From the NCBI GenBank assembly GCA_039931435.1, contig JBDTRY010000070.1:1-15575 (forward strand): a stretch of DNA of 15,575 nt, read 5' to 3'. Below the pieces are notes generated by a model. That model did no database searches. It had not been told where the DNA came from and worked only from the letters and a program-made list of their open reading frames with translations. Of this stretch, positions 1-6,858 are shown one piece after another. The translations under genes and the position numbers were made by a program. This DNA comes from JBDTRY01 sp039931435 (GTDB lineage Bacteria > Acidobacteriota > Thermoanaerobaculia > Gp7-AA8). Position 1 is the first letter of the stretch. Each line of letters starts with the position of its first letter.

Positions 1-605
1 CGCGCCTGCGCGTTGGTGGCGCGCTGGCGTTCGCGGCGCTCATGTTCGCTTTCGGGCTGGCCTGGCTGGCTGAATGGGCAGGTTCAGCTGTAATCATCGG
101 ATCGTTTGCGGCCGGGCTCGTACTGGCGAAAACGGAGAAGGCGGCGGAGATTGAATCGAAGGTCTTCGATATCTCCCAGTTCTTCATCCCCATCTTCTTC
201 GTCTCCGTGGGAGCGGCCATCGATCTGCGGGCTCTCAATCCCTTCGACCCGGCCACCCGCGGCTACTTCGGAATTGGATTGCTGCTCACTGTGGCGGCAA
301 TCCTGGGCAAGGTCGTTTCTGGATGGAGTGTGTTCGGCCAGCCGCTGCGGAAAGTGGTCATCGGGGTAGGAATGATTCCCCGAGGTGAAGTCGGCCTGAT
401 CTTCGCGCAGATCGGACGACAGAGAGGCTTGCTCAATGACGGGCTCTACGGCTCGGTGGCTCTGATGGTGATCATCACCACATTCATCGCCCCGATTCTT
501 CTCCGGCTCCTCCTTCCTCAGGGTAGCTCCGGAGTGCGGGGTGTCGTGGGTAGTCTGGTGAACGATCCCCCGTACGAAGACGAACCTCCCGGAGAAGGCC
601 CCTGA
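1..605 (+). CDS. Cation/proton antiporter, CPA2 family (partial, C-terminal part)
   Basis: The reading frame is open from base 3 without a start codon, so the gene begins upstream of the window; about 200 residues are visible. It should be an inner-membrane monovalent cation/H+ exchanger of the Na+/H+ exchanger domain family (KefB/CPA2 type), acting in pH and cation homeostasis. Visible signs are several hydrophobic helices, the segment SVGAAIDL that is typical of a late helix in this family, and the very characteristic PRGEVGLIFAQIG segment near the last helices. The tail after the final helix is short, hydrophilic and proline/glutamate-rich (ending EDEPPGEGP). There is no C-terminal TrkA-N/RCK regulatory domain such as KefB and KefC have, so it resembles the shorter antiporters. 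The transported ion cannot be read from this fragment. The next gene starts 59 bases downstream. Confidence 0.88.
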   Translation, partial: RLRVGGALAFAALMFAFGLAWLAEWAGSAVIIGSFAAGLVLAKTEKAAEIESKVFDISQFFIPIFFVSVGAAIDLRALNPFDPATRGYFGIGLLLTVAAILGKVVSGWSVFGQPLRKVVIGVGMIPRGEVGLIFAQIGRQRGLLNDGLYGSVALMVIITTFIAPILLRLLLPQGSSGVRGVVGSLVNDPPYEDEPPGEGP

Positions 606-664
606 GGTCCGGAGGCGTTCGGCGTGCGTACGGAACGTGCAGAGCTTCAGAAAAGGAGGATTGA

Positions 665-1243
665 ATGAGTGCGAATGACAAGCCGTTCCTGAGCGATGTT
701 CAGGAAATCCGGAAACGCGCCAGAGAACACATGGAAAAGGGCGCCGTAACTTCTGAATACCGCGGTGATCTCAAAACGGTCATCAAGCTGTTGAACGAAG
801 CGCTGGCCACCGAGATCGTCTGCGTCCTCCGCTACCGCCGTCATCACTTCATGGCCCAGGGACTGAACTCCGATCCCATCGCCGCGGAGTTTCTCCAGCA
901 TGCTCTGGAGGAACAGCAGCACGCAGACTCGATCGCAGCGCGTATCGTGCAGCTCGGCGGTGAGCCGAACTTCGATCCGGAAGGACTTCTTTCGCGAAGT
1001 CATTCCGAGTACGTCGCCGGAACGAATCTCATCGAAATGATTCGTGAGGACCTGGTCGCCGAGCGTGTGGCCATCGATTCCTACACGGAAATGATCCGCT
1101 ACATAGGCGACAAGGACGTCACTACGCGCAGGCTGCTGGAGGGAATCCTGGCCGTCGAAGAAGAGCACGCGGACGACATGGCGAACTTTCTGGCCGACAT
1201 TCAATCGTCGGACTGGTCGCAGCGCGATCGAAGCCGCTCCTGA
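665..1243 (+). CDS. Bacterioferritin-like ferritin-family diiron protein
   Basis: A 192-residue ferritin-like four-helix protein, probably a cytoplasmic iron-storage or iron-detoxifying ferroxidase. Aligned by eye to E. coli bacterioferritin, all six diiron ligands are present: Glu50 (helix A), Glu83 and His86 (EEQQHAD, helix B), Glu133 (VAERVAID, helix C), and Glu165 and His168 (EEEHADD, helix D). The haem-ligand methionine of bacterioferritin (Met52, in E-M-K-H) is replaced by Gln84 (E-Q-Q-H), so haem binding in the classical way is unlikely. The protein is longer than the roughly 158-residue bacterioferritins because of an N-terminal extension of about 35 charged residues. A strong Shine-Dalgarno sequence (AAGGAGGA, just before TTGAATG) fixes the ATG start. 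Its relation to Dps or to other ferritin-like subfamilies cannot be settled by eye, but the ligand pattern is clear. Confidence 0.88.
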   Translation: MSANDKPFLSDVQEIRKRAREHMEKGAVTSEYRGDLKTVIKLLNEALATEIVCVLRYRRHHFMAQGLNSDPIAAEFLQHALEEQQHADSIAARIVQLGGEPNFDPEGLLSRSHSEYVAGTNLIEMIREDLVAERVAIDSYTEMIRYIGDKDVTTRRLLEGILAVEEEHADDMANFLADIQSSDWSQRDRSRS

Positions 1244-1311
1244 ACGAACAATGGTGAGGGGCAGGGGCATCGCTCAACGTTTCTGAAGAAACGCCTGCGC
1301 CACTTAACGAT

Positions 1312-1346
1312 CGTGTCATCCCTCGCTTTCGTTTCGGGATGACACG
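1312..1346. repeat. Short palindromic repeat (11-bp arms)
   Basis: A perfect inverted repeat: CGTGTCATCCC at 1312-1322 and GGGATGACACG at 1336-1346, with a 13-base loop. The arms and the TCGCTTTCGTTTCGGGATGAC side resemble the right half of the repeat at 8835-8930, so this looks like a collapsed or minimal copy of the same family. As RNA it would form a strong hairpin about 70 bases after the ferritin gene. It lacks a T-run, so it is not a textbook terminator. Confidence 0.8.
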
Positions 1347-1375
1347 CCCGGCGTTTTTACAGGCTGTGGAGAACT

Positions 1376-1490
1376 TGTCATCCTGGAGGGAGCGTAGCGA
1401 CCGAAGGATCTCATCAGCGAGAATCGTTCCCTTCCTCGTGTAGCAACCGGGAAGGTAGAGGAGGTCTTTCGCTCGACGCTCAGGATGACA
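1376..1490. repeat. Interspersed palindromic repeat, copy A (about 115 bp)
   Basis: The ends are perfect inverted repeats, TGTCATCCTG (1376-1385) and CAGGATGACA (1481-1490), and the complementarity continues inwards with gaps. It is a full-length relative of the copy at 6961-7063. The segment AGCGACCGAAGGATCTC (1396-1412), the central GCAACCGGGA and the last 23 bases are shared exactly with that copy. Translated in the reverse direction it gives a 'CHPERRAKDL' peptide, a well-known annotation artefact of such repeats. No coding capacity and no obvious target-site duplication are visible, so it may be a MITE-like or REP-like element. Confidence 0.85.
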
Positions 1491-1721
1491 CAAGCCATGT
1501 GGGTGTGCGGATATGACCAAGCACGCCGCTGATCCTCGCCTCATTCAGGGCGACGACACCGGCGTTCACGCCATTCTCCGCTCAGAAGTGCACACCCTCT
1601 CCCAGCGGTACCCGCCGGGCTCGGCCGCCACTCCTCAGGGATGAGCTGCGGAAATATGGTACATTTCTTCGAGGTTGGTGCGCTCGTCCGGACGGCTTTC
1701 ATCCGGATACTCTGAGAACTC

Positions 1722-2492
1722 ATGTCACGACCCATCGAACGACACTCCGAGCTGCTCGATCAAATCCTGAACGTATTCGATCTCTCTCACGACTTCGGCC
1801 GCAAACGGGCATACGAGGCGGTGATCGATCACGCTCGCGAAACCATGCTCGACGATCCGCACTGCGACGAGTTTCTTCGTGCCGCCGCCAAACGCCTGGG
1901 ATTTGCGCCGGTCACGTTTGAGACTCTCGAGAGCCGCGTCAAGCTTTCCAACCATGCCTGGCTGGACATCTGGATCTCGGACGAAGATGAGGAAGTGGCC
2001 ATCACCGGAAGCCGCGACGGTCTCCAGTACATGATCGATCTCCTCAGCCAGCTCAGAAACTCGACGGAGCCGGACGAACACATCCATCTCGATCGATCCT
2101 ATCTCCCGCTCACGGAGAGTTCGGCAAACCTGGTTCTCTTCAAGGAAGATGAAAACTGGTTCACCGGAGCAGTCTCCGAGGCTGATCAGGAAAAGTATCC
2201 GAAACGGGAAATCGATCCCACGAAAATTTATGCGATGCAGTTCATTCACTATCCACCCGATGATCTGCCCATCACTGCGCAAAAGCTCTACCGTGTGGTC
2301 CGGGTACAACCGGCGGAGAGCGGTGCTGAAAACGTGAAGGACTTTCCTGAAGGCCTGGAAAACCGCTACTACTTCTTCGCTTTCGTCGCGGACAATGGTG
2401 AGAAGTTCAGTTATGTTTTCCATCTCGACGATCCGGGTGTGAATTTCTTCACTCACCGCGAAATTCTCTCCCTCACCCTGCAGCAGGTCTGA
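1722..2492 (+). CDS. Hypothetical protein, 256 residues, possible Imm32-like central segment
   Basis: I do not recognise this protein with confidence. It is acidic, without a signal peptide or membrane helix, so probably cytoplasmic. Residues 1-60 look helical (HSELLDQILNVFDLSHDF... FLRAAAKRLG). Residues about 75-140 contain WLDIWISDEDEEVAITGSRDGLQYMIDLLSQL and a later EHIHLDRSYLPL. The pattern 'ITG-x-x-x-GL-x-x-hydrophobic-x-x-LL' followed by 'HIHLD' recalls small bacterial proteins of the Imm32 immunity-like family; this is a weak resemblance by eye. Residues 145-256 are rich in aromatic and beta-strand-like segments (RYYFFAFVADNGEKFSYVFHLDDPG) and I cannot place them. The ATG is preceded by GAGAA in TCTGAGAACTC, a weak ribosome site resembling that of the aldehyde dehydrogenase gene downstream. 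No toxin gene lies beside it, so an immunity role is not supported by context. Confidence 0.75.
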   Translation: MSRPIERHSELLDQILNVFDLSHDFGRKRAYEAVIDHARETMLDDPHCDEFLRAAAKRLGFAPVTFETLESRVKLSNHAWLDIWISDEDEEVAITGSRDGLQYMIDLLSQLRNSTEPDEHIHLDRSYLPLTESSANLVLFKEDENWFTGAVSEADQEKYPKREIDPTKIYAMQFIHYPPDDLPITAQKLYRVVRVQPAESGAENVKDFPEGLENRYYFFAFVADNGEKFSYVFHLDDPGVNFFTHREILSLTLQQV

Positions 2493-2714
2493 GGTTGTGG
2501 AGCGGGTCTCCAGTGTTGCCAGTCAGCCGCTGAAAGCCGCCGGCACGACGCTTTCTTCGAGCAGAAGAGTAACTGGGGACTCGAAGCTCGTTCGTGATTC
2601 GTTCAGTCCCCGCCGCGATTCACTGACATTGATCCATCCCGGAATCCGGCCTCGGCCGCTGATGAGAGTTCCCTTCGAGGTGAATTCGGGACGTGGTCTT
2701 TCACGGAGGTTCAT

Positions 2715-3572
2715 TTGGAAATTCGTCAGATTGCTGTGATCGGTGCCGGAACCATGGGCCGCGGGATCGCCTATCTCTCTGCGGTCGCCGGTTACGATAC
2801 GGTGCTGAACGATGTGACCCGGGACCTTCTGCGGAATGCCGAGGAGGATATCCACCGGATTTTCGATCGCGGGGTTGAGCGCGGCAAGCTGTCCCCGGAG
2901 TCACGCCAGCAGGCCATGGCCAGGCTGCAGATGATCCCCGACCTCGAGCCGGCTGTGCAGCATGCCGACCTGATCGTCGAGGCCATCCCGGAAGATCTGA
3001 CCCTCAAACAGGATCTGCTTTCGCAGGCCGACCTGTTCTGCCGAGAAGAGACGATCCTGGCCTCGAACACATCCTCGATCTCCATCACCAGACTCTCCGG
3101 GGCGGTCGAGAGGCGGGATCGATTCATCGGCCTTCATTTTTTCAATCCTCCTCAGGCCATGAAGCTCGTGGAGATTGTCATGGGGGAGCGGACCTCGGAG
3201 GCCACCCTCACCGACGTGCGCTCGGTGATCGGTCGTATGCACAAAGAGGCCATCGTCGTCTCCGACTCACCGGGATTCGCTACCTCGCGACTGGGTGTAG
3301 CCATCGGGCTGGAAGCCGTTCGCATGCTCGAGGAGGGCGTGGGCTCAGCCGAGGATATCGACCGGGCCATGGAACTCGGATACAACCATCCCATGGGTCC
3401 GCTCCGTCTCACGGACCTGGTTGGACTGGACGTGCGCCTTTCCATCGCCGAGTATCTGGCCTCGACGCTGGGACCCCGTTTTCAACCTCCGGAGTTGTTG
3501 CGAAGGCTGGTCAGGGAAGGCAGACTGGGCAGGAAGAGTGGCCGGGGTTTTTATGAGTGGGATGGGGAATGA
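2715..3572 (+). CDS. 3-hydroxyacyl-CoA (3-hydroxybutyryl-CoA) dehydrogenase
   Basis: A 285-residue NAD-dependent dehydrogenase that oxidises 3-hydroxyacyl-CoA to 3-oxoacyl-CoA (or the reverse) in beta-oxidation or butyrate-type metabolism. The N-terminal Rossmann fold has GAGTMG at residues 10-15 and an acidic Asp33 at the end of the second strand, fitting NAD(H) preference. SNTSSISI (117-124) and GLHFFNPPQAMKLVEIV supply the family's catalytic residues Ser120, His141 and Glu153. The C-terminal helical domain shows DSPGFATSRL, GYNHPMGPLRLTDLVGLD and GRKSGRGFYEW, all typical of the short (about 280-residue) Hbd/PaaH type. The start is a TTG: GGAGGT at 2705-2710 lies 4 bases upstream, and the Rossmann strand begins right after it. 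The methyltransferase gene overlaps its 3' end. Confidence 0.93.
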   Translation: MEIRQIAVIGAGTMGRGIAYLSAVAGYDTVLNDVTRDLLRNAEEDIHRIFDRGVERGKLSPESRQQAMARLQMIPDLEPAVQHADLIVEAIPEDLTLKQDLLSQADLFCREETILASNTSSISITRLSGAVERRDRFIGLHFFNPPQAMKLVEIVMGERTSEATLTDVRSVIGRMHKEAIVVSDSPGFATSRLGVAIGLEAVRMLEEGVGSAEDIDRAMELGYNHPMGPLRLTDLVGLDVRLSIAEYLASTLGPRFQPPELLRRLVREGRLGRKSGRGFYEWDGE

Positions 3573-4305
3573 GGGAGAAGGCTATGGCGCCTTCGCCTAT
3601 GCCTTCGATGAAGCGCTGGGCCGCAGATTCTTCGCAGCGCTCTCTCCGCTGCTCGACGAGTTGATCGCCCGCTATCCTCCGTCCGAGAAGACGCATCTCG
3701 ACGTGGCCTGCGGTACGGGTCTGGCCGTTCGGTATTTCAGATCGAAGGGCTACTCCTCGGTAGGGATCGACGCATCCGTACCCATGCTTCGGGTGGCCCG
3801 CAGTCGTGGCGGGAGGCTTTCGGCCGGGGACATGCGGGCACTTCCCCTCCGCCGCACCTTCTCCACAATCACCTGTCTCTATGACAGTCTCAATCACATG
3901 CTCAGCGCGGAAGATCTCACCGCGGCTTTCGTCGCGGTTCGTGAGGTCATGTCGGAGGAGTCTCTGTTTTTCTTCGACGTGAATCATCCCGACGTCTACC
4001 GGACAGTCTGGAGCCTGGAAGATCCTTACGTGTCGGCTGACGGAACCCATCGTCTGGTGATGGACACGGTCTATTCGTCTGCCACGCGCCAGGCAACGGC
4101 GCACGTGTCGGGATGGGCGCGTGTCAACGGTCAACGGGTGGAAATTTCCGAGCAACGGCGTCAGCGCTGCTACAACTCGCGGGAAGTAAGGCGTTGCCTG
4201 CGTGACGCAGGACTTCGCCCGGTGGAGTTGATCGACTTTGATCCGTTCGAAGAAGGCGGAAGCCGGAAGGTGAAGCTTTTCTTCGTGGTGCAGAAGGCCA
4301 AATAA
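3553..4305 (+). CDS. Class I SAM-dependent methyltransferase
   Basis: A 250-residue soluble methyltransferase of the Methyltransf_25-like Rossmann type. Motif I is LDVACGTG (Asp50 to Gly56), the ribose-binding acidic residue is Asp73 in VGIDAS, and SAGDMRALPL (90-99) is the adenine-binding motif. CLYDSLNHM is a typical post-motif segment of small-molecule methyltransferases. The C-terminal half is a beta-rich lid ending in a strand (KVKLFFVVQK). The substrate is not evident. The frame is open further upstream, but homology starts only around GAFAYAFDEALG. The ATG at 3553 (GGCCGGGG upstream) or the ATG at 3562 is the likely start. Either way it overlaps the dehydrogenase by 20 or 11 bases, implying translational coupling. 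A strong terminator follows directly. Confidence 0.85.
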   Translation: MSGMGNEGEGYGAFAYAFDEALGRRFFAALSPLLDELIARYPPSEKTHLDVACGTGLAVRYFRSKGYSSVGIDASVPMLRVARSRGGRLSAGDMRALPLRRTFSTITCLYDSLNHMLSAEDLTAAFVAVREVMSEESLFFFDVNHPDVYRTVWSLEDPYVSADGTHRLVMDTVYSSATRQATAHVSGWARVNGQRVEISEQRRQRCYNSREVRRCLRDAGLRPVELIDFDPFEEGGSRKVKLFFVVQKAK

Positions 4306-4333
4306 AACGCCCCGCGTGTGCGGGGCGTTTTAT
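4302..4333. terminator. Bidirectional rho-independent terminator
   Basis: A perfect hairpin: a 14-bp stem formed by 4302-4315 (A-T-rich base, then CGCCCCGC) and 4320-4333 (GCGGGGCG, then TTTTAT), with the loop GTGT. The stem carries T-runs on both strands, so it can end transcription from the methyltransferase gene on + and from the convergent small membrane-protein gene on the minus strand. It overlaps the last bases of the methyltransferase stop codon. Confidence 0.95.
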
Positions 4334-4342
4334 GGAATTGTG

Positions 4343-4594
4343 CTAAACCGTTTTTCGACCGACAAAGATCCGATAGAGAAACAGCAGAAGCATGGCACCG
4401 AGGATGGATCCGATCCAGCCGGCGGTGTTGTTCGTGTTGTGAGTCAGGGCCTGGGCGATGAAACCACCGATGAACGATCCGGCGATACCCAGAAGAATGG
4501 TGACGATCCAGCCACCGGGATCGCGTCCCGGCATGAGAAGCTTGGCGATTGCACCTACGATCAATCCGAAGACGATCCACCAGAGAATATTCAT
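4343..4594 (-). CDS. GlsB/YeaQ/YmgE family small membrane protein
   Basis: An 83-residue, very hydrophobic protein of the transglycosylase-associated/GlsB-YeaQ-YmgE family, small inner-membrane proteins linked to general stress responses but without a settled biochemical role. The family signature is clear: ILWWIVFGLIVGAIAKLLMPG at the start, DPGGWIVTILLGIAGSFIGGFI in the middle, and AGWIGSILGAMLLLFLYR at the end, giving three membrane segments rich in glycine. Length is normal for the family. On the minus strand GGAGGA lies 5 bases before the ATG, giving a strong start. It is the only gene on this strand in the window and stands alone, convergent to the methyltransferase gene and divergent from the phosphofructokinase gene. 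Confidence 0.93.
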   Translation of the reverse strand: MNILWWIVFGLIVGAIAKLLMPGRDPGGWIVTILLGIAGSFIGGFIAQALTHNTNNTAGWIGSILGAMLLLFLYRIFVGRKTV

Positions 4595-4798
4595 ATTTCC
4601 TCCATCTCAGTCAGCCTTCGGTCAATATGCGTGTTGAAGGCCTATGCTCTTCAGTAATTCAATGGTGGTGCCAACCCCGTCAATTTCGGCAATCGGTGTG
4701 CACATTGCGTGGCGTGTACGAGATCCGCATTGGTCTCAGAGATGATTCCGTGGCGTCACTGAAGAGCAGGAAAAAGCGAGTGGAGTTGAGGAGCGTGC

Positions 4799-5872
4799 GT
4801 GACGAAGCGATTGGGAGTTCTGACCGGCGGCGGTGATTGTCCGGGGTTGAATGCGGTCATCCGCGCTGCAGTGAAGACAGCGGTCGTGAATCATTCATTC
4901 GAGGTAATCGGAATCGAGCTTGGATTCGAGGGCCTCATCCACAACCGTTCCTTTCCTCTCACGTTGGATACGATTCGCGGAATCCTTCCGAAGGGAGGAA
5001 CGCTGCTTCGCACCAGCAACCGCGGCAACATTCTTCAGTATCCGGCTGAAGACGGAAGCGGGCGACGTGAGGACCGGTCAGACACGGTAGCGGAAAATTT
5101 CAGGAAACTCGGTCTGGACGCACTGCTGGTCATCGGCGGGGACGGAACCCTGCGCATCGCGGAGGCCATGGGAAAACTGGGCGTACCCATCGTGGCCGTG
5201 CCCAAGACAATCGACAACGATCTCATGGCCACCGATTACACCTTCGGCTTTCTCACCGCGGTGGCCACGGCCACGGAGGCTGTGGATCGGCTGCATTCCA
5301 CAGGCGAGAGTCACAACCGGGTCATGATCCTGGAGGTGATGGGACGGAATTGCGGATGGATCGCCCTGTTCGCGGGAGTGGCCGGGGGAGCGGACATCAT
5401 CCTCATTCCGGAAATCGAGTATGAGCCGGAGGCCATCGTGGAGAGCATCCAGGCCCGGAGACGACACGGCTCGGATTTCGACATCATCGTTGTCGCCGAG
5501 GGAGCGCGCCGCCGCGGTGGCGAAGAGGTCTATCTGAACAAAGCCGCGCGGCGGCTGGGCGGCGTCGCCTACCAGGTAGCCGGTGACCTTCAGGAGAAAA
5601 TCGAGCTCGAGATCCGCGTCACGGTTCTCGGGCACATCCAGCGCGGCGGGACGCCGATCTCGTACGACCGCATCCTGGCCACCCAGTTCGGCAAACATGC
5701 CATCGATCTCGTGGCGCAGGGGGACTTCGGAAAGATGGTCGCTCTGCAGAAGGGCTCGATGGTTTCGGTTCCCATTGCCGATGCCGTGTCCCGGCCCAAG
5801 CTCGTCGATCCAGGGAGCGATCTGGTGGAGACAGCGCGCCGTATGGGAATTTCATTCGGCGACGGGCAGTAG
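4799..5872 (+). CDS. 6-phosphofructokinase, 'mixed' (PFK group III-like) type
   Basis: A 357-residue cytoplasmic enzyme phosphorylating fructose 6-phosphate to fructose 1,6-bisphosphate in glycolysis. Clear motifs are LTGGGDCPGLNAVIR at the N-terminus, LLRTSNRG, VIGGDGTL (113-118), VPKTIDNDL (134-142, with catalytic Asp139), MEVMGRNCGW-like EVMGRNCGWIALFAG, and LGHIQRGGTPISYDR near the C-terminus. It is longer than E. coli PfkA (320 residues) and fits the group covered by the PFK_mixed model. The residue matching E. coli Gly104 is Gly116, as in ATP-dependent enzymes, while the residue matching Gly124 is Lys136, as in pyrophosphate-dependent ones. ATP is therefore the likelier donor, but this is unproven. 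The start is GTG; GAGGAG at 4788-4793 is well spaced, and the alternative starts downstream would cut the first strand. Confidence 0.93.
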   Translation: MTKRLGVLTGGGDCPGLNAVIRAAVKTAVVNHSFEVIGIELGFEGLIHNRSFPLTLDTIRGILPKGGTLLRTSNRGNILQYPAEDGSGRREDRSDTVAENFRKLGLDALLVIGGDGTLRIAEAMGKLGVPIVAVPKTIDNDLMATDYTFGFLTAVATATEAVDRLHSTGESHNRVMILEVMGRNCGWIALFAGVAGGADIILIPEIEYEPEAIVESIQARRRHGSDFDIIVVAEGARRRGGEEVYLNKAARRLGGVAYQVAGDLQEKIELEIRVTVLGHIQRGGTPISYDRILATQFGKHAIDLVAQGDFGKMVALQKGSMVSVPIADAVSRPKLVDPGSDLVETARRMGISFGDGQ

Positions 5873-5953
5873 AGAGTATCTCCAGCACGGCGGCGGGGAA
5901 GCTCATCCGCATGCCTGCGATACAATGCGCGCCACTAAAGTCAGGAGTTTCAT

Positions 5954-6754
5954 ATGAGCGGAAAACTAGTCGATTACCGGGTGGAAAAGGGAGTTGCCAT
6001 TCTGGAACTGAACGATCCCCCGGCGAATACATACACCTATGAAATGAACAAGGATCTCGACTCCGCGATCCTCGAAGCGAGAATGGACGACGAGGTTTAC
6101 GTCATCGTCCTGCGAGGGGCGGGGGAGAAATTCTTCTCCGCAGGCGCCAACATCAAAATGCTTTCCGAGGTGACCCCAGGCTTCAAATACTACTTCTGTC
6201 TTCACGCTAACGAGACTCTGAACCGGTTCGAGCAGACTCCCAAGCTGGTCATCGCCGCCATCAACGGACACTGTGTGGGAGGCGGACTGGAAATCGCCAT
6301 GGCCGCGGACATCCGCATCGCCCAGCAGGGCTCCGGGAAAGTCGGGCTTCCGGAGGTCACCCTCGGTGTTCTGCCCGGAACGGGCGGTACGCAGCGACTC
6401 TCACGGATCGTTGGAAAATCGAAGGCGATCGAACTGATGGTCGAAGGAGGCTTGTTCGAATTCGAGATGGCCAAAGAGCTGGGAATCGTGAACTATGTCT
6501 GGCCGGCTGAAGAGGACGGGCAGAAGTGGTGGGATCGCGTCATCGCCTACGCTCAGTCGTTTTGTCCGCCGAACAAGGCCTCGAAGGCCGTGGGCCGCAT
6601 CAAACGCGCCGTGCAGAGTGGATGGGAAGTTCCCTTCGAGTCCGCTCTGGCTATCGAGCGCGAGTTGCAGCAGCAGCTCTTCCAGAGCGAGGACGCCAAA
6701 GAAGGGCTGGGCGCCTACAATTCGAAGAGAAAACCGGAATTCAGCGGAAAGTAA
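5954..6754 (+). CDS. Enoyl-CoA hydratase/isomerase (crotonase family)
   Basis: A 266-residue crotonase-fold protein, probably hydrating trans-2-enoyl-CoA to 3-hydroxyacyl-CoA. The oxyanion-hole segments are FFSAGANIKML (residues 60-70) and GHCVGGGLEIAMAADIRIA (105-123). Both catalytic glutamates of rat enoyl-CoA hydratase are matched: Glu113 (for Glu144, in GGLE) and Glu134 (for Glu164, in GLPE). These two support hydratase activity rather than a pure isomerase or hydrolase. LGVLPGTGGTQRL follows in its usual place. The N-terminal PPANTYTYEMNKDL segment departs from the common 'NAL' form, and the physiological substrate is not evident. AGGAG at 5943-5947 precedes the ATG by 6 bases. A TACAAT hexamer at 5921-5926 could be a -10 element but lacks a good -35. 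The gene stands 81 bases after the phosphofructokinase. Confidence 0.93.
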   Translation: MSGKLVDYRVEKGVAILELNDPPANTYTYEMNKDLDSAILEARMDDEVYVIVLRGAGEKFFSAGANIKMLSEVTPGFKYYFCLHANETLNRFEQTPKLVIAAINGHCVGGGLEIAMAADIRIAQQGSGKVGLPEVTLGVLPGTGGTQRLSRIVGKSKAIELMVEGGLFEFEMAKELGIVNYVWPAEEDGQKWWDRVIAYAQSFCPPNKASKAVGRIKRAVQSGWEVPFESALAIERELQQQLFQSEDAKEGLGAYNSKRKPEFSGK

Positions 6755-6768
6755 GACGGCGATGGATT

Positions 6769-6787
6769 CGAACGGATGCTCCGTTCG
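6769..6787 (+). other. Perfect hairpin after the enoyl-CoA hydratase gene
   Basis: CGAACGGA (6769-6776) and TCCGTTCG (6780-6787) form an 8-bp stem with the three-base loop TGC, beginning 14 bases after the stop codon. No T-run follows (TGCGTTCTGG), so it may protect the 3' end of the transcript or act as a weak terminator rather than being a standard intrinsic terminator. Confidence 0.55.
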
Positions 6788-6858
6788 TGCGTTCTGGCAT
6801 CCTGAGGGGGAGCGCCGTGAACGGCGTTGCCACCTGACGTGGCACCGTTAGCAAAGAG

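Larger units (their letters stand above)
1244..1721. other. 478-base spacer with palindromic repeats, no convincing gene
   Basis: No well-supported gene was found here. A weak hairpin follows the ferritin gene (CGTTTC 1278-1283 with GAAACG 1288-1293) and has no T-run. Two palindromic repeats follow (1312-1346 and 1376-1490, listed separately). A 43-codon open frame at 1513-1644 (starting MTKHAADPRL) has no clear ribosome binding site and I do not count it as a gene. The stretch from 1645 to 1721 presumably holds the promoter of the next gene. An AT-richer patch (ATATGGTACATTT, around 1653-1665) is the most likely place, but no clean -35/-10 pair is visible. Confidence 0.6.

Noticed and set aside
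647..1270. A 207-residue open frame on the minus strand
   Set aside because: It lies opposite the ferritin-like gene, whose motifs are clear. It is a mirror frame typical of GC-rich codon use.
1312..1490. The close pair of palindromes considered as a CRISPR array
   Set aside because: The two units differ in length and sequence and there is no series of equal direct repeats with unique spacers.
1513..1644. A 43-codon open frame starting MTKHAADPRL
   Set aside because: It has no clear ribosome binding site, no recognised similarity, and ends 77 bases before the next gene. A chance frame in GC-rich sequence is as likely.
1725..2456. A 243-residue open frame on the minus strand
   Set aside because: It is almost exactly opposite the 256-residue hypothetical protein. 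The + frame agrees with the direction of neighbouring genes and its translation looks more protein-like, but since neither is recognised this choice is less certain than the others.
1722..2492. A toxin-immunity module around the Imm32-like protein
   Set aside because: No toxin, secretion or polymorphic-repeat gene is present nearby, so the resemblance alone does not support such a system.
2493..2714. The 222-base gap before the hydroxyacyl-CoA dehydrogenase, and an open frame across it (2497-2739)
   Set aside because: The frame runs into the dehydrogenase gene in another register and shows no motif. No hairpin, tRNA or clear promoter could be supported.
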